Positions 9,814 through 18,602 of a DNA stretch of 64,000 nucleotides are shown one piece after another. The stretch lies in NCBI GenBank assembly GCA_023228985.1, contig JALOAC010000001.1, forward strand, positions 109,406 to 173,405. The letters run 5' to 3'. The notes below the pieces were generated by a model. It was given only the letters and a program-made list of their open reading frames with translations. It had not been told where the DNA came from and did no database searches. Numbering within the stretch: the first letter of the stretch is position 1; each line of letters starts with the position of its first letter. Origin of the DNA: Thiopseudomonas sp. Lineage in GTDB: Bacteria > Pseudomonadota > Gammaproteobacteria > Pseudomonadales > Pseudomonadaceae. The position numbers and the translations under genes were made by a program.

Positions 9814-11865
9814 TTAGGCTTCGTCTTCTTGTTGGCCCGGCAATGTAAAGCCAGATACTGATTCACGCATATCGTTAGCCAGCTTGGCCAAGTTACCAAT
9901 ACTGCGCGCAGTAGCTGTAGTACCTGATGAAGTTTGTGAAGTGATTTCTTGAATTACGTTCATCGTGTTGGAAACGTGGGCCGCAGAAGAGGCTTGCTGA
10001 CGTGCGGCGTTAGAAATGTTCTGGATTAGATTGGCCAAGGCTTTGGATACGTTTTCAATTTCTTCAAGAGAAACACCCGCATCCTGCGCAAGACGCGCAC
10101 CACGTACAACCTCAGTGGTGGTTTGCTCCATTGAGATAACGGCTTCGTTAGTGTCCGTCTGAATGGTTCGTACTAGAGCCTCAATTTGCTTGGTCGCGGC
10201 GGATGAACGCTCAGCCAGCCGCTGTACTTCGTCAGCAACTACCGCAAAGCCTCGACCGGCATCACCGGCCATGGCCGCCTGAATCGCCGCGTTCAATGCA
10301 AGAATGTTGGTTTGGTCAGCAATGTCGTTAATCAAACTAACGATGTCACCAATCTCCTGCGAAGACTCACCGAGGCGCTTAATACGCTTAGAGGTGTCTT
10401 GAATCTGTTCGCGAATGCTATCCATCCCGGTGATGGTGTTGTGCACCACCTCGTTACCTTTGTTAGCGATAGATACGGCTCGCTCAGCAACCGCAGCCGA
10501 CTCAGCGGCGTTGCCAGATACCTGGTCAATAGAAACCGCCATCTCGTTAATCGCAGCAGAGGCGCCAGCAATTTCTTGCGCTTGGTGCTCAGAAGCTTCC
10601 GCCAAATTCATCGCTGTCGCCTGTGTTTCTTGCGCAGCTCCTGCCACTTGCAATGCAGTCTGGTTAATGGTTCCGACTAATTCACGCAACTGGTCAATGG
10701 TAAAGTTGATGGAGTCAGCGATAGCACCGGTAAAGTCCTCACTCACTGTAGCTTCTGTGGTCAGGTCACCATCAGCAAGGTCAGCAATCTCATCAAGTAG
10801 ACGTAAAATTGCCATTTGGTTACGCTCGTTCTTCTCCGCTGTATCTTTAAGGTTCGCGCGCGTTTCACGCATGCTCACAAAGCCAAGCATAACGATACAG
10901 GTAATAACAATTGCACCTAGGAAATAGCCAAGTAGGGCGTTAAGCACTCGACCGCCGGCACGCTCTTCAAATGCTGATGCTAGTGCCGAAGTCTTATCCA
11001 GCAGGGTTTGCGAGATAATGAAAATACCATTGGACGCTTCGCGCACCTTAAACAGTTCTGGCGAGGTTTCCAAAATATCGTCAACCGAGTCCGCAACGAA
11101 GACAAAAAGCTCAGTAATTTCTTCCAAGCGCTCCATTGCTTCACGGTTAGTTACGCGGGTAATTTCCATCGCCGCACTGCCTTCTTTCATGGCAGTCAAT
11201 ACGCGTCCAAATTGATTAGCGTCACGGGCAAACATGTCGGCAGCTAATACTGAGTCTTGGTCACCTATCAATACTTTGTTGGCCGAACCAATGATTCGCT
11301 CCGCCAAGAGTGACTGGCGCTGTGCCACAGCAATCTGGTTGGCCGGTGCACCACTACTTAGCAGAATATCTACGACTTCTTCGTACTCAACCTGTAGCTG
11401 TGGAATAGTCTCGGCCAAGGTGGAGGCAACTGAGTAAAGTGAGAGCACCGTTGGCTCACCATTAAGAATTACTGCAGTGTGTTGGCGTAAAGCACTCCAG
11501 TCTTTAGATACTGCATCCATTTCCGGATCAACATCTTCTGGTGCTGGTGGCAAGCCTGTTGCAGAATCGCCATTATCCAAATACTTCCAACGTCTTTCAA
11601 AATCGTCGCGCGCGTCTTTAAGCTGAGCATAAGCATCTGTTTTACCAGCAGATGCTTCGGTTGCGTTCTTAGCAATTCTCTGCGATAACACACGCAACTC
11701 ACCCGCATGACTGATGTATTCTTTGTCATAGCTGGTTTGTGTATTCAGGTACACAATATTGATAAAAATAACAACGATCGCGAGGACCAATGTTACGAAT
11801 AGTCCAGTTCTGAGCGCACTACCGCGCACATCAGAGGTCAATTTGTCTGCGCTTAGTTTTTTCAT
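9814..11865 (-). CDS. pilJ: PilJ, type IV pilus methyl-accepting chemotaxis receptor
   Basis: 683 residues. It is the transmembrane receptor of the Pil-Chp pathway and senses surface contact or attractants through its periplasmic region. A first membrane helix lies at about residues 20-42, a periplasmic PilJ-type region at 45-310, a second helix near 315-338, then HAMP, then the long coiled-coil signalling domain. The hairpin tip differs slightly from classical MCPs (NAAIQAAMAGDAGRGFAVVA) but keeps the conserved glycine and alanine pattern. I start at ATG 11863-11865 (MKKLSADKL), preceded by GGGGGCC; an upstream in-frame GTG at 11889 adds eight residues with no support. Confidence 0.96.
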   Translation of the reverse strand: MKKLSADKLTSDVRGSALRTGLFVTLVLAIVVIFINIVYLNTQTSYDKEYISHAGELRVLSQRIAKNATEASAGKTDAYAQLKDARDDFERRWKYLDNGDSATGLPPAPEDVDPEMDAVSKDWSALRQHTAVILNGEPTVLSLYSVASTLAETIPQLQVEYEEVVDILLSSGAPANQIAVAQRQSLLAERIIGSANKVLIGDQDSVLAADMFARDANQFGRVLTAMKEGSAAMEITRVTNREAMERLEEITELFVFVADSVDDILETSPELFKVREASNGIFIISQTLLDKTSALASAFEERAGGRVLNALLGYFLGAIVITCIVMLGFVSMRETRANLKDTAEKNERNQMAILRLLDEIADLADGDLTTEATVSEDFTGAIADSINFTIDQLRELVGTINQTALQVAGAAQETQATAMNLAEASEHQAQEIAGASAAINEMAVSIDQVSGNAAESAAVAERAVSIANKGNEVVHNTITGMDSIREQIQDTSKRIKRLGESSQEIGDIVSLINDIADQTNILALNAAIQAAMAGDAGRGFAVVADEVQRLAERSSAATKQIEALVRTIQTDTNEAVISMEQTTTEVVRGARLAQDAGVSLEEIENVSKALANLIQNISNAARQQASSAAHVSNTMNVIQEITSQTSSGTTATARSIGNLAKLANDMRESVSGFTLPGQQEDEA

Positions 11866-11961
11866 TATATGGCCCCCATCCGGACCCACCTATACATTGA
11901 AGTTATTACACCTTTGCTAAACCAGTTAAAAACTAATTTTTGCAAATCTCTATACTTATGG

Positions 11962-12495
11962 TTAAGCAACCACGTCCAAAAACCCGCTACTTTTAGCTAA
12001 AGCATAAGGACTAAATACCATCCACGTTTGTTCACGATGAAACACACCATGCGCATAAGCCTGCAAGTGACTGTTTACATCGATTAGTTGCTCATTAAAG
12101 CTGTCAAGCGCGAAATGCTGCATCCCTAAAACCGCATCAACAATGAGACCAGCAAAAACCTCTTGGTGCTCAACAACTAAAATCCGGCGCTCTTTGTGAT
12201 TAGCGGAGGGCTCGGACTGTAAGAATTCACTAAGATCTACAACTGGCAGCAAACGACCACGCACATTAGCAACACCTTTAATCCAGCTTTTTACTCCTGG
12301 CAACAAGGTATAACGAGGCTCATGCAAAACCTCTGCTACCTCATTCATAGGCGCTACAAAATGCTGTTCACCGATACGGAAACCAATACCACGCCAGCTT
12401 TCAATTTTCTCTTCTTGAGAGGGTAAGCCAGCTGCCATTGTCCGACAGCTCTTTTCAATCGCCACTAACATCTCATAGGGTGATTGTTTGCTCAT
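11962..12495 (-). CDS. pilI: PilI, CheW-type adaptor
   Basis: 177 residues; CheW domain about 30-170, with the conserved strand-turn around 'GIGFRIGEQHFVAP' and 'GVANVRGRLLPVVDL'. It links PilJ to ChpA. I chose the ATG at 12493-12495 (MSKQSPYEM), preceded by AAAAGGAT, because it gives the length and N terminus remembered for PilI. An upstream ATG at 12516 overlaps the pilH stop as TAATG and could allow coupled re-initiation with seven more residues. It is followed by a 96-base gap before pilJ, with no clear terminator. Confidence 0.93.
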   Translation of the reverse strand: MSKQSPYEMLVAIEKSCRTMAAGLPSQEEKIESWRGIGFRIGEQHFVAPMNEVAEVLHEPRYTLLPGVKSWIKGVANVRGRLLPVVDLSEFLQSEPSANHKERRILVVEHQEVFAGLIVDAVLGMQHFALDSFNEQLIDVNSHLQAYAHGVFHREQTWMVFSPYALAKSSGFLDVVA

Positions 12496-12515
12496 ATCCT
12501 TTTCCGTAAGCCCCA

Positions 12516-12881
12516 TTAGCCGGCAAGTACTGAATTTAGCGTTTTAACTAATAACGCCTCTTCAACGGGCTTAGTCAGGTAATCACGCGCACCTTGGCGT
12601 TTTCCCCAAACACGGTCAGTTTCTTGATCTTTGGTGGTAACGATAATTACTGGAATGTGGGCTGTTTCAGGATCTTTACTTAACTGCCTTGTTGCCTGAA
12701 ATCCATTTAAGCCTGGCATAACTATGTCCATCAGTACCGCATCAGGTTTTTCTTGGCGTGCTAAAGCGACACCATCTTGGCCGTTTTCTGCTTTATAAAC
12801 TTGGTGGCCATTTTTTTCTAGCATTGCCGCAAGTTTGTAAATCTCGGTTGGAGAGTCGTCGACAATTAATATACGAGCCAT
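12516..12881 (-). CDS. pilH: PilH, single-domain response regulator
   Basis: 121 residues, a complete receiver domain: acidic pair in LIVDDSP, phosphoacceptor Asp in VLMDIVMP, conserved Thr in VTTKDQ and Lys in LTKP. PilH is one of two CheY-like outputs of the Chp system; in P. aeruginosa it is linked to retraction control and to acting as a phosphate sink. The start ATG is preceded by AGAGGAAGAT, a good Shine-Dalgarno. It sits between pilG and pilI in the conserved order. Confidence 0.97.
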   Translation of the reverse strand: MARILIVDDSPTEIYKLAAMLEKNGHQVYKAENGQDGVALARQEKPDAVLMDIVMPGLNGFQATRQLSKDPETAHIPVIIVTTKDQETDRVWGKRQGARDYLTKPVEEALLVKTLNSVLAG

Positions 12882-12923
12882 ATCTTCCTCTTCTCTAGTG
12901 TCAGGAACAGCTATTGTTCTAAA

Positions 12924-13325
12924 TTATGCTTCTACGGGTATGAAAGCTGGCACATGCACTTTAATAGCACCTATGAGTTCTTCCTTGCTAAAGGGCTTGG
13001 TTAAATATTGGTCAGAACCAACTATACGTCCCTTAGCTTTGTCAAAGAGTCCATCTTTGGATGAAAGCATTATTACAGGTGTTGACCTAAATGCAGCGTT
13101 ATTCTTAATCAGTGCACATGTCTGGTACCCGTCCAGGCGCGGCATCATAATATCAACAAAAATAATATCTGGGTGTGTATCTGCAATTTTTGCTAAAGCA
13201 TCGAAGCCATCAACAGCTGTGATCACATCACAGCCTACTTTTTTCAGCAAAGTTTCTGCAGTGCGACGAATCGTCTTTGAGTCGTCGATAACCATAACCT
13301 TTAAGCTCACTGAGTTTTGTTCCAT
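12924..13325 (-). CDS. pilG: PilG, single-domain response regulator
   Basis: 133 residues, complete receiver: MVIDDSKT, phosphoacceptor Asp in IFVDIMMP, Ser in MLSSKDG, Lys in LTKPFS. PilG is the output that promotes pilus extension and, in P. aeruginosa, stimulates the cyclase CyaB. It is first in the cluster, so its promoter should lie in the 252-base divergent region shared with gshB. The start at ATG 13323-13325 has GGGCGAAG just upstream. Confidence 0.97.
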   Translation of the reverse strand: MEQNSVSLKVMVIDDSKTIRRTAETLLKKVGCDVITAVDGFDALAKIADTHPDIIFVDIMMPRLDGYQTCALIKNNAAFRSTPVIMLSSKDGLFDKAKGRIVGSDQYLTKPFSKEELIGAIKVHVPAFIPVEA

Positions 13326-13577
13326 CTTCGCCCTACCATTATTGGTGCGTCGTTACTGTGAACGATTGCTGCACTGTTATTTCACAAGCAGTCCATGACA
13401 TACTTGTCAAAACAGCTCCTTTTTAACACACATTTTTACTGCGTTCCATAAACCTTAGATAAACAAAGCTTTTTATTGACCTATGCCTCGCTCTTGCTGA
13501 GCCGCTAAGTCTGCTATTGTTAAACTCGTTTAATTCAGCGCATCATAATACATAGTTTATTTTTCGGAGTAACACTT

Positions 13578-14531
13578 ATGGCTATTCGCCTCGGCATTGT
13601 CATGGATCCCATCGAGCAAATTTCATTCGAGAAAGACAGTTCTCTAGCAATGCTGCTTGCAGCTCAAGCTCGCGGCTGGGAACTCTATTACATGGAACAA
13701 AAAGATCTGTATCAATCCATGGGGCAAGCAAAGGCCCGTATGCGACCCATGCGTGTATATCATAATCCCGAACATTGGTTCGAGTTAGACGCTGAAATTG
13801 ATACCCCCTTAGCATTTCTTAACGTCATTTTGATGCGTAAAGATCCACCCTTTGATAATGAGTTTGTTTACAGCACTTACTTACTTGAGCAGGCTGAAAG
13901 CCTAGGAACACTAATTGTTAACCGTCCACACAGTCTGCGTGACTGTAACGAAAAGTACTTTGCTACCTTATTTACCCAGTGCACACCACCTACTGTCGTT
14001 ACTCGACGCAGCGACATTCTGCAGGACTTTGCCAAAGAGCACCGTGACATCATTCTCAAACCGCTCGATGGCATGGGCGGCTCTTCCATTTTCCGCCACC
14101 GCGAAGGTGACCCCAACCTATCAGTCATCTTAGAAACATTGACCGCACACGGCAGTCAACAAATTATGGCACAGCGTTATATCCCTGAAATCAAGGATGG
14201 CGACAAGCGTATTCTTATGATTGACGGCGAACCCGTGCCTTATTGTTTGGCGCGCATCCCCGCGCATGGCGAAACCCGCGGCAATCTTGCTGCTGGCGGA
14301 CGTGGTGAAGCCAGACCTCTTACCGAAAAAGATCGCTGGATAGCTGCACAGGTAGGGCCTGAGCTACGTAAGCGCGGCTTGTTTTTTGTTGGCTTGGATG
14401 TGATCGGTGATTATCTGACTGAAGTGAATGTCACTAGCCCGACCTGTATTCGCGAAATCGATGCTGCTTACGACACCAATATTGGTGATCAGCTTATGCA
14501 GTTTATTGCTGACAAGCTAAGGAGCCTCTGA
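13578..14531 (+). CDS. gshB: Glutathione synthetase
   Basis: 317 residues. It joins gamma-glutamylcysteine and glycine using ATP, the last step of glutathione synthesis. ATP-grasp features are visible: KPLDGMGGSSIFR glycine-rich loop, AQRYIPEIKDGDKR, AAGGRGEAR and VTSPTCIREID. The start ATG follows CGGAG. The last four residues and the stop codon come partly from a MITE inserted at 14521: after Asp-Lys-Leu the frame reads Arg-Ser-Leu-TGA. Splicing the element out restores Leu-Lys-Gln-Arg-TAA, the same length. It is divergent from pilG, as in Pseudomonas. Confidence 0.97.
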   Translation: MAIRLGIVMDPIEQISFEKDSSLAMLLAAQARGWELYYMEQKDLYQSMGQAKARMRPMRVYHNPEHWFELDAEIDTPLAFLNVILMRKDPPFDNEFVYSTYLLEQAESLGTLIVNRPHSLRDCNEKYFATLFTQCTPPTVVTRRSDILQDFAKEHRDIILKPLDGMGGSSIFRHREGDPNLSVILETLTAHGSQQIMAQRYIPEIKDGDKRILMIDGEPVPYCLARIPAHGETRGNLAAGGRGEARPLTEKDRWIAAQVGPELRKRGLFFVGLDVIGDYLTEVNVTSPTCIREIDAAYDTNIGDQLMQFIADKLRSL

Positions 14532-14773
14532 ATAACGTTACCGAGAACGCTAACACAAGGCGCAACGACCAACGGGAGTAACAGCCAAAGGCTGGCCCGA
14601 AGGGCGAGCGCTAGCGAGTCAAAACGTGCGAAAAAGCGCAGTTTACACCTAGTAAATGAGCATTTTATTCGCTTCGCTCCCCCTTCGGGCCGTGCTAAAG
14701 CACGTTCAATCTAAAGATTGTGAGTACGTTTTTAACGCGGTGGTAGCTACGCAGGTAGTTATTCAGAGGCTTC
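14521..14773. mobile_element. MITE copy 2 (253 bp), overlapping the gshB stop codon
   Basis: Ends GGAGCCTCTGAATAAC and the complement of GAAGCCTCTGAATAAC (15 of 16 match), flanked by a perfect CTAA duplication at 14517-14520 and 14774-14777. It differs from the copy at 71-322 by only a few substitutions and one extra C in the run near 14682, so the two copies moved recently. There is no coding capacity. It supplies the TGA stop of gshB and separates gshB from the downstream hairpin at 14821-14865. Confidence 0.88.
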
Positions 14774-14777
14774 CTAA

Positions 14778-14995
14778 AGCAGCGTTAAACCTTTCATACC
14801 TTAAAGGTAGCGCAGCAATTAGAGGTGCATAATAGGTCGTTACATCTATCGACGACCGCACCTCTGTATCTGGATGCGAACCATGCAGCATTGTCACTGC
14901 AAGCAAATAGATATTTTTTCAGTTTCTAGGCAAACTTAGCCCATTCGCGATCAACGTATTAGCATTACATACTTCTTTAGGTGTTTCTAAAATCA
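14778..14995. other. gshB-tonB spacer with a bulged hairpin at 14821-14865
   Basis: Before the MITE arrived this 218-base stretch began within the last codons of gshB. AGAGGTGC-(ATAATA)-GGTCGT at 14821-14840 pairs with ACGACCGCACCTCT ending at 14865, a 14-base-pair stem with one 6-base bulge. No T-run follows, so it is a weak candidate for a gshB terminator or a structured 3' end. The tonB promoter should also lie here; I see no convincing Fur box by eye. Confidence 0.4.
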
Positions 14996-15886
14996 ATGAG
15001 TACGCTTTCCACCATTGACTATCCGACTGAAACTGAGACCACCGGGCGACTTGGTTTTACCCTTGCCATCGCTGCTTTATTGCATCTGGCCGTTATTTTA
15101 GGTGTGAACTTTACCGTCGAAGATTTGCCTTCCATGAGCAAAGGGCTGGAAGTGACTCTGGCAATCATAGCCAATGAAAAAGCTCCCGAGGAAGCAGACT
15201 ATATTGCTCAAGTCAGCCAGCAAGGCAGCGGAACTCTTGAACACGAAGCCACACCCACCACCGACATCAAACCCATCATCCAAGACAATCAGTTTAATGA
15301 AGTCAGCATTGATAGCACGCCTGAGCCACCTGAGCCTGTGGTGGTTGCGGACCCTGTTATCAGCACCCTGCACGAACGCCCGGAAAAAGTCCTCCAAGAG
15401 GTAAAGGTGCAAGAAAAAGCACAGCCTACCCGTACAGCTCCCGTGCTTGACCGCGAACAACTAGCCATGGATATTGCCAGCCTTGAGGCTGAGTACCATC
15501 GAGTACGCCAAGAAAGCACCAAACGTCCGCGAATCAGCCGGCAAAATACTGCTGCCACTAAACGTGATATCAGTGCTTGGTACAGAGACACTTGGCGCAA
15601 AAAGGTAGAGCGCATCGGCAACCTAAATTACCCGGATGAGGCTCGCCGTAAAGGTATCTATGGTAATCTACGTTTACTTGTCGTGATTCGCAGTGATGGC
15701 ACAATCGCTGAGCTGGCAGTTATGGAATCTTCTGGCGAATCCGTCCTCGATGAGGCGGCGCAAAGAATAGTACGCCTTTCTGCCCCATTCGCTCCATTTA
15801 CTGGCGAGATGGCCGCTAAATTCGATCAAATAGAGATTATCCGTACTTGGCGTTTTGGCCGAGACGATTACCTCACCAGCCATTAA
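14996..15886 (+). CDS. tonB: TonB-family energy transducer
   Basis: 296 residues. One N-terminal membrane helix (LGFTLAIAALLHLAVILGV), a long acidic and proline-containing periplasmic spacer, and a C-terminal TonB domain from about residue 205 (NYPDEARRKGIYGNLRLLVV ... IRTWRF). TonB carries proton-motive force from ExbB-ExbD to outer-membrane receptors, but no exbB or exbD lies nearby. In P. aeruginosa the TonB at this locus (tonB3) is linked to twitching motility, which fits the adjacent Chp cluster. I start at ATG 14996 rather than the in-frame GTG at 14981, since AGG lies between them. Confidence 0.88.
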   Translation: MSTLSTIDYPTETETTGRLGFTLAIAALLHLAVILGVNFTVEDLPSMSKGLEVTLAIIANEKAPEEADYIAQVSQQGSGTLEHEATPTTDIKPIIQDNQFNEVSIDSTPEPPEPVVVADPVISTLHERPEKVLQEVKVQEKAQPTRTAPVLDREQLAMDIASLEAEYHRVRQESTKRPRISRQNTAATKRDISAWYRDTWRKKVERIGNLNYPDEARRKGIYGNLRLLVVIRSDGTIAELAVMESSGESVLDEAAQRIVRLSAPFAPFTGEMAAKFDQIEIIRTWRFGRDDYLTSH

Positions 15887-16011
15887 CTCATAGCTGCTGC
15901 TAATTTACCGCAAGATAAACTACAAACTCAGCTGAGCTTGCGGGTAGCGGGTTAATTTAACGCCCTACTTAGCAGCCCTCACCGCCATTCAAAGGTTTTT
16001 GAGTATTTGTT

Positions 16012-16575
16012 ATGTCAGATCACAGTTACTTATCCGATCATTTCTTGATCGCCATGCCCAGCCTAGCCGACTCATTCTTTGGTGAGTCGCTGATCTATCT
16101 TTTTGAACACAGCGCTGAAGGCGCTATGGGTATAGTTATCAACCAAACCAGCGGCTTAAACCTTGCTGAAGTGCTAGAACAGCTCAACCCCGAACAGCTC
16201 GCAGCAACGCACACTCAAGAGATCCCCATTTATACCGGTGGCCCAGTACAGATGGAGCATGGTTTTGTTCTACACTCCATCGGCCACAGCTATCAGCAAA
16301 CAGCAACTATCGGTGCTTTTAGCCTAACCACATCCAAAGATATTTTATCCACTATTGCCGATGGTACGGGGCCTAAACAATACCTTATTGCACTGGGTTA
16401 CTCTGGCTGGGGCGCCGGCCAACTTGAAGATGAACTCAGAGACAATGTTTGGTTGTCCTGCCCAGCCCAGTCGTCCATTATTTTCGATATACCAGCCGAC
16501 GCAAAGCGTGCAGCAGCCGCCGCAACTCTAGGTGTTCAACTGAGTCAGTTAAGCCATCATGCCGGAAACGCTTAA
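16012..16575 (+). CDS. yqgE: YqgE/AlgH family protein
   Basis: 187 residues with the family hallmarks: LSDHFLIAMPSLADSFFGES near the start, GAMGIVINQTSG, YTGGPVQMEHGFVLH and LGYSGWGAGQLEDEL. The biochemical role is not established; in Pseudomonas the homologue was called AlgH from an alginate-regulation screen. It overlaps ruvX by 17 bases and forms the conserved yqgE-ruvX-pyrR-pyrB-pyrC' run. Confidence 0.95.
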   Translation: MSDHSYLSDHFLIAMPSLADSFFGESLIYLFEHSAEGAMGIVINQTSGLNLAEVLEQLNPEQLAATHTQEIPIYTGGPVQMEHGFVLHSIGHSYQQTATIGAFSLTTSKDILSTIADGTGPKQYLIALGYSGWGAGQLEDELRDNVWLSCPAQSSIIFDIPADAKRAAAAATLGVQLSQLSHHAGNA

Positions 16576-16999
16576 GTCTTTTAAACTGCTACTGGGCTTT
16601 GATTACGGCACCAAGCAAATTGGTGTAGCCGTTGGCCAAGTGCTTACCCTGCAGGCGCGCCCTTTAACCACCCTAAAAGCACGCGACGGCATCCCCAACT
16701 GGGAAGAAATCGCGGCGCTCATTAAAGAGTGGCAACCCGATGCTTTAGTGGTCGGCTTACCCTTACATATGGACGGCACGACTAGCGACATGTGCGCGCG
16801 CGCAGAAAAATTCTCGCGCCGTTTGCACGGCCGCTTCAATCTCCCAGTCTTCACCCACGATGAACGGCTAACAACCTATGCCGCCAAAGGTGAATATATC
16901 CGCATCCATGGCGCACAGGTTAACTACCGCGAAAACCCCGTCGACGCTTTAGCGGCTGCGCTACTTTTGCAAGGTTGGCTAGAGCAAAACCTGAATTAA
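16559..16999 (+). CDS. ruvX: RuvX/YqgF, RNase H-fold putative Holliday-junction resolvase
   Basis: 146 residues. The N-terminal LLGFDYGTKQIGVAVGQ carries the first catalytic Asp of the RNase H-like fold; LVVGLPLHMDGT and THDERLTTYAA carry the second acidic site, and NPVDALAAALLLQGWL the third. Homologues are implicated in 16S rRNA 5' processing and junction cleavage. It begins inside the end of yqgE, consistent with translational coupling. Confidence 0.95.
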   Translation: MPETLKSFKLLLGFDYGTKQIGVAVGQVLTLQARPLTTLKARDGIPNWEEIAALIKEWQPDALVVGLPLHMDGTTSDMCARAEKFSRRLHGRFNLPVFTHDERLTTYAAKGEYIRIHGAQVNYRENPVDALAAALLLQGWLEQNLN

Positions 17000-17059
17000 C
17001 AGGTTATAGTTGCAACCTGCATAAAGACGTATTTTCAACCATTTTAGGAGTCCTGCCTT

Positions 17060-17569
17060 ATGCTCCCGCAACCCGACCTATTGATCAGCTCTATTGCCCA
17101 GCAACTGCAGCAGCAACTGGCTGAAAAAGGAATTGAAAACCCACAGTTTATCGGCATCCACACCGGTGGTGTCTGGGTAGCCAAAGCGCTGCTAAAAGCC
17201 CTAGGCAGAGACAATCCGCTTGGCGAGCTAAATGTATCTTTTTACCGTGATGATTTCAGCCGTACCGGCCTGCACCCACAAGTGCGCCCCTCCCAACTTC
17301 CCTTTGAGATTGAAAATCAACACCTAATCCTGATTGATGACGTTCTGATGAGTGGCCGCACCATACGTGCAGCATTAAACGAGCTGTTTGACTACGGTCG
17401 TCCTGCTTCAGTAACTCTGGTTTGTTTGTTGGATTTGAATGCGCGCGAATTACCCATACGCCCTGATATTGTTGGAGAAACTCTTTCCCTTGCAGAAAAT
17501 CAACGGGTAAAATTAACCGGCCCCGAGCCCTTAGCCATAGAATTGAAAACTCTTGGAAGCACTGAATAA
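17060..17569 (+). CDS. pyrR: PyrR, bifunctional pyr regulator / uracil phosphoribosyltransferase family
   Basis: 169 residues with the PRPP-binding motif LILIDDVLMSGRTIRAALNE. In Firmicutes PyrR binds RNA and attenuates pyr transcription; in Pseudomonas it lies beside pyrB and its RNA role is less clear. I see no anti-terminator/terminator pair ahead of pyrB: the frame of pyrR ends 25 bases before the pyrB ATG. The start ATG at 17060 follows TAGGAG. Confidence 0.93.
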   Translation: MLPQPDLLISSIAQQLQQQLAEKGIENPQFIGIHTGGVWVAKALLKALGRDNPLGELNVSFYRDDFSRTGLHPQVRPSQLPFEIENQHLILIDDVLMSGRTIRAALNELFDYGRPASVTLVCLLDLNARELPIRPDIVGETLSLAENQRVKLTGPEPLAIELKTLGSTE

Positions 17570-17594
17570 GCCTTCTAACCACGAGACACAGCCA

Positions 17595-18602
17595 ATGACG
17601 CCCACAACACAATGCCCGCTGCAACTCAATGAACATGGTCGCCTGCGCCACTTCCTTTCTCTTGATAGCTTATCCGCCGAACTGCTCACTGAAATTTTGG
17701 ACACCGCTGATTCGTTTTTAGAAGTGGGCGCCCGCGCCGTGAAGAAAGTCCCTTTAATGCGCGGGATGACGGTGTGTAACGTTTTTTTTGAAAACTCGAC
17801 CCGCACCCGCACCACCTTTGAGCTGGCTGCTAAACGCTTATCAGCCGACGTAATCACCCTTAATGTCTCCACGTCCTCCACCAGCAAAGGCGAAACCCTA
17901 ACCGATACCTTGCGCACGCTCGAAGCCATGGCGGCCGATATGTTTGTGATTCGCCACGCTGACTCAGGCGCGACACATTTTATCGCTGAGCATGTCAGCC
18001 CTAATGTAGCTATTATTAACGGTGGCGATGGACGACACGCACACCCAACACAGGGCATGCTGGATATGCTCACTATTCGCCGACACAAAGGCGACTTTAG
18101 TCAGCTAAAAGTAGCGATCGTCGGCGATATCCTACATTCGCGGGTTGCCCGCTCTAATATGCTGGCGCTAAAAACTCTTGGCTGCCCAGATATCCGTGTT
18201 ATTGCCCCGAAAACACTGTTGCCCATCGGTATTGAACAGTATGGCGTTAATGTCTATACCAACATCGAACAGGGTTTAAAAGACGTAGACGTAATCATCA
18301 TGCTACGTCTACAACGTGAGCGTATGCGTGCAGGCCTGCTACCCAGTGAAAGCGAGTTTTACCGCCTATTCGGCCTGACTGAACAACGTCTGGATTTAGC
18401 CCATCCAGAATCTATCATCATGCACCCTGGCCCAATTAACCGCGGCGTAGAAATTGAGTCGTCGGTTGCTGACTGCCCCCGAGCAGTCATTCTTAACCAA
18501 GTTACCTACGGCATCGCTATTCGTATGGCTGTACTGTCTATGGCCATGAGCGGACAAAACGAACAACGTCAGCTCAATGCTGAAAAACTGGAGGCCAACT
18601 AA
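17595..18602 (+). CDS. pyrB: Aspartate carbamoyltransferase catalytic chain
   Basis: 335 residues from ATG 17595; the open frame runs to a TTG at 17553 inside pyrR, which would add 14 unsupported residues. It makes carbamoyl-aspartate, the committed step of pyrimidine synthesis. FENSTRTRTTFELAAKRL is the carbamoyl-phosphate site, with HPTQGMLDMLTI and the C-terminal MHPGPINRGVEI also present. There is no pyrI; in Pseudomonas the enzyme needs the inactive DHOase-like PyrC' encoded next, whose start overlaps the pyrB stop (TAATG). Confidence 0.97.
   Translation: MTPTTQCPLQLNEHGRLRHFLSLDSLSAELLTEILDTADSFLEVGARAVKKVPLMRGMTVCNVFFENSTRTRTTFELAAKRLSADVITLNVSTSSTSKGETLTDTLRTLEAMAADMFVIRHADSGATHFIAEHVSPNVAIINGGDGRHAHPTQGMLDMLTIRRHKGDFSQLKVAIVGDILHSRVARSNMLALKTLGCPDIRVIAPKTLLPIGIEQYGVNVYTNIEQGLKDVDVIIMLRLQRERMRAGLLPSESEFYRLFGLTEQRLDLAHPESIIMHPGPINRGVEIESSVADCPRAVILNQVTYGIAIRMAVLSMAMSGQNEQRQLNAEKLEAN

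Noticed and set aside
17000..17594. PyrR-type attenuator before pyrB
   Set aside because: No alternative terminator/antiterminator stems could be seen in the 25-base pyrR-pyrB gap or in the short ruvX-pyrR gap.
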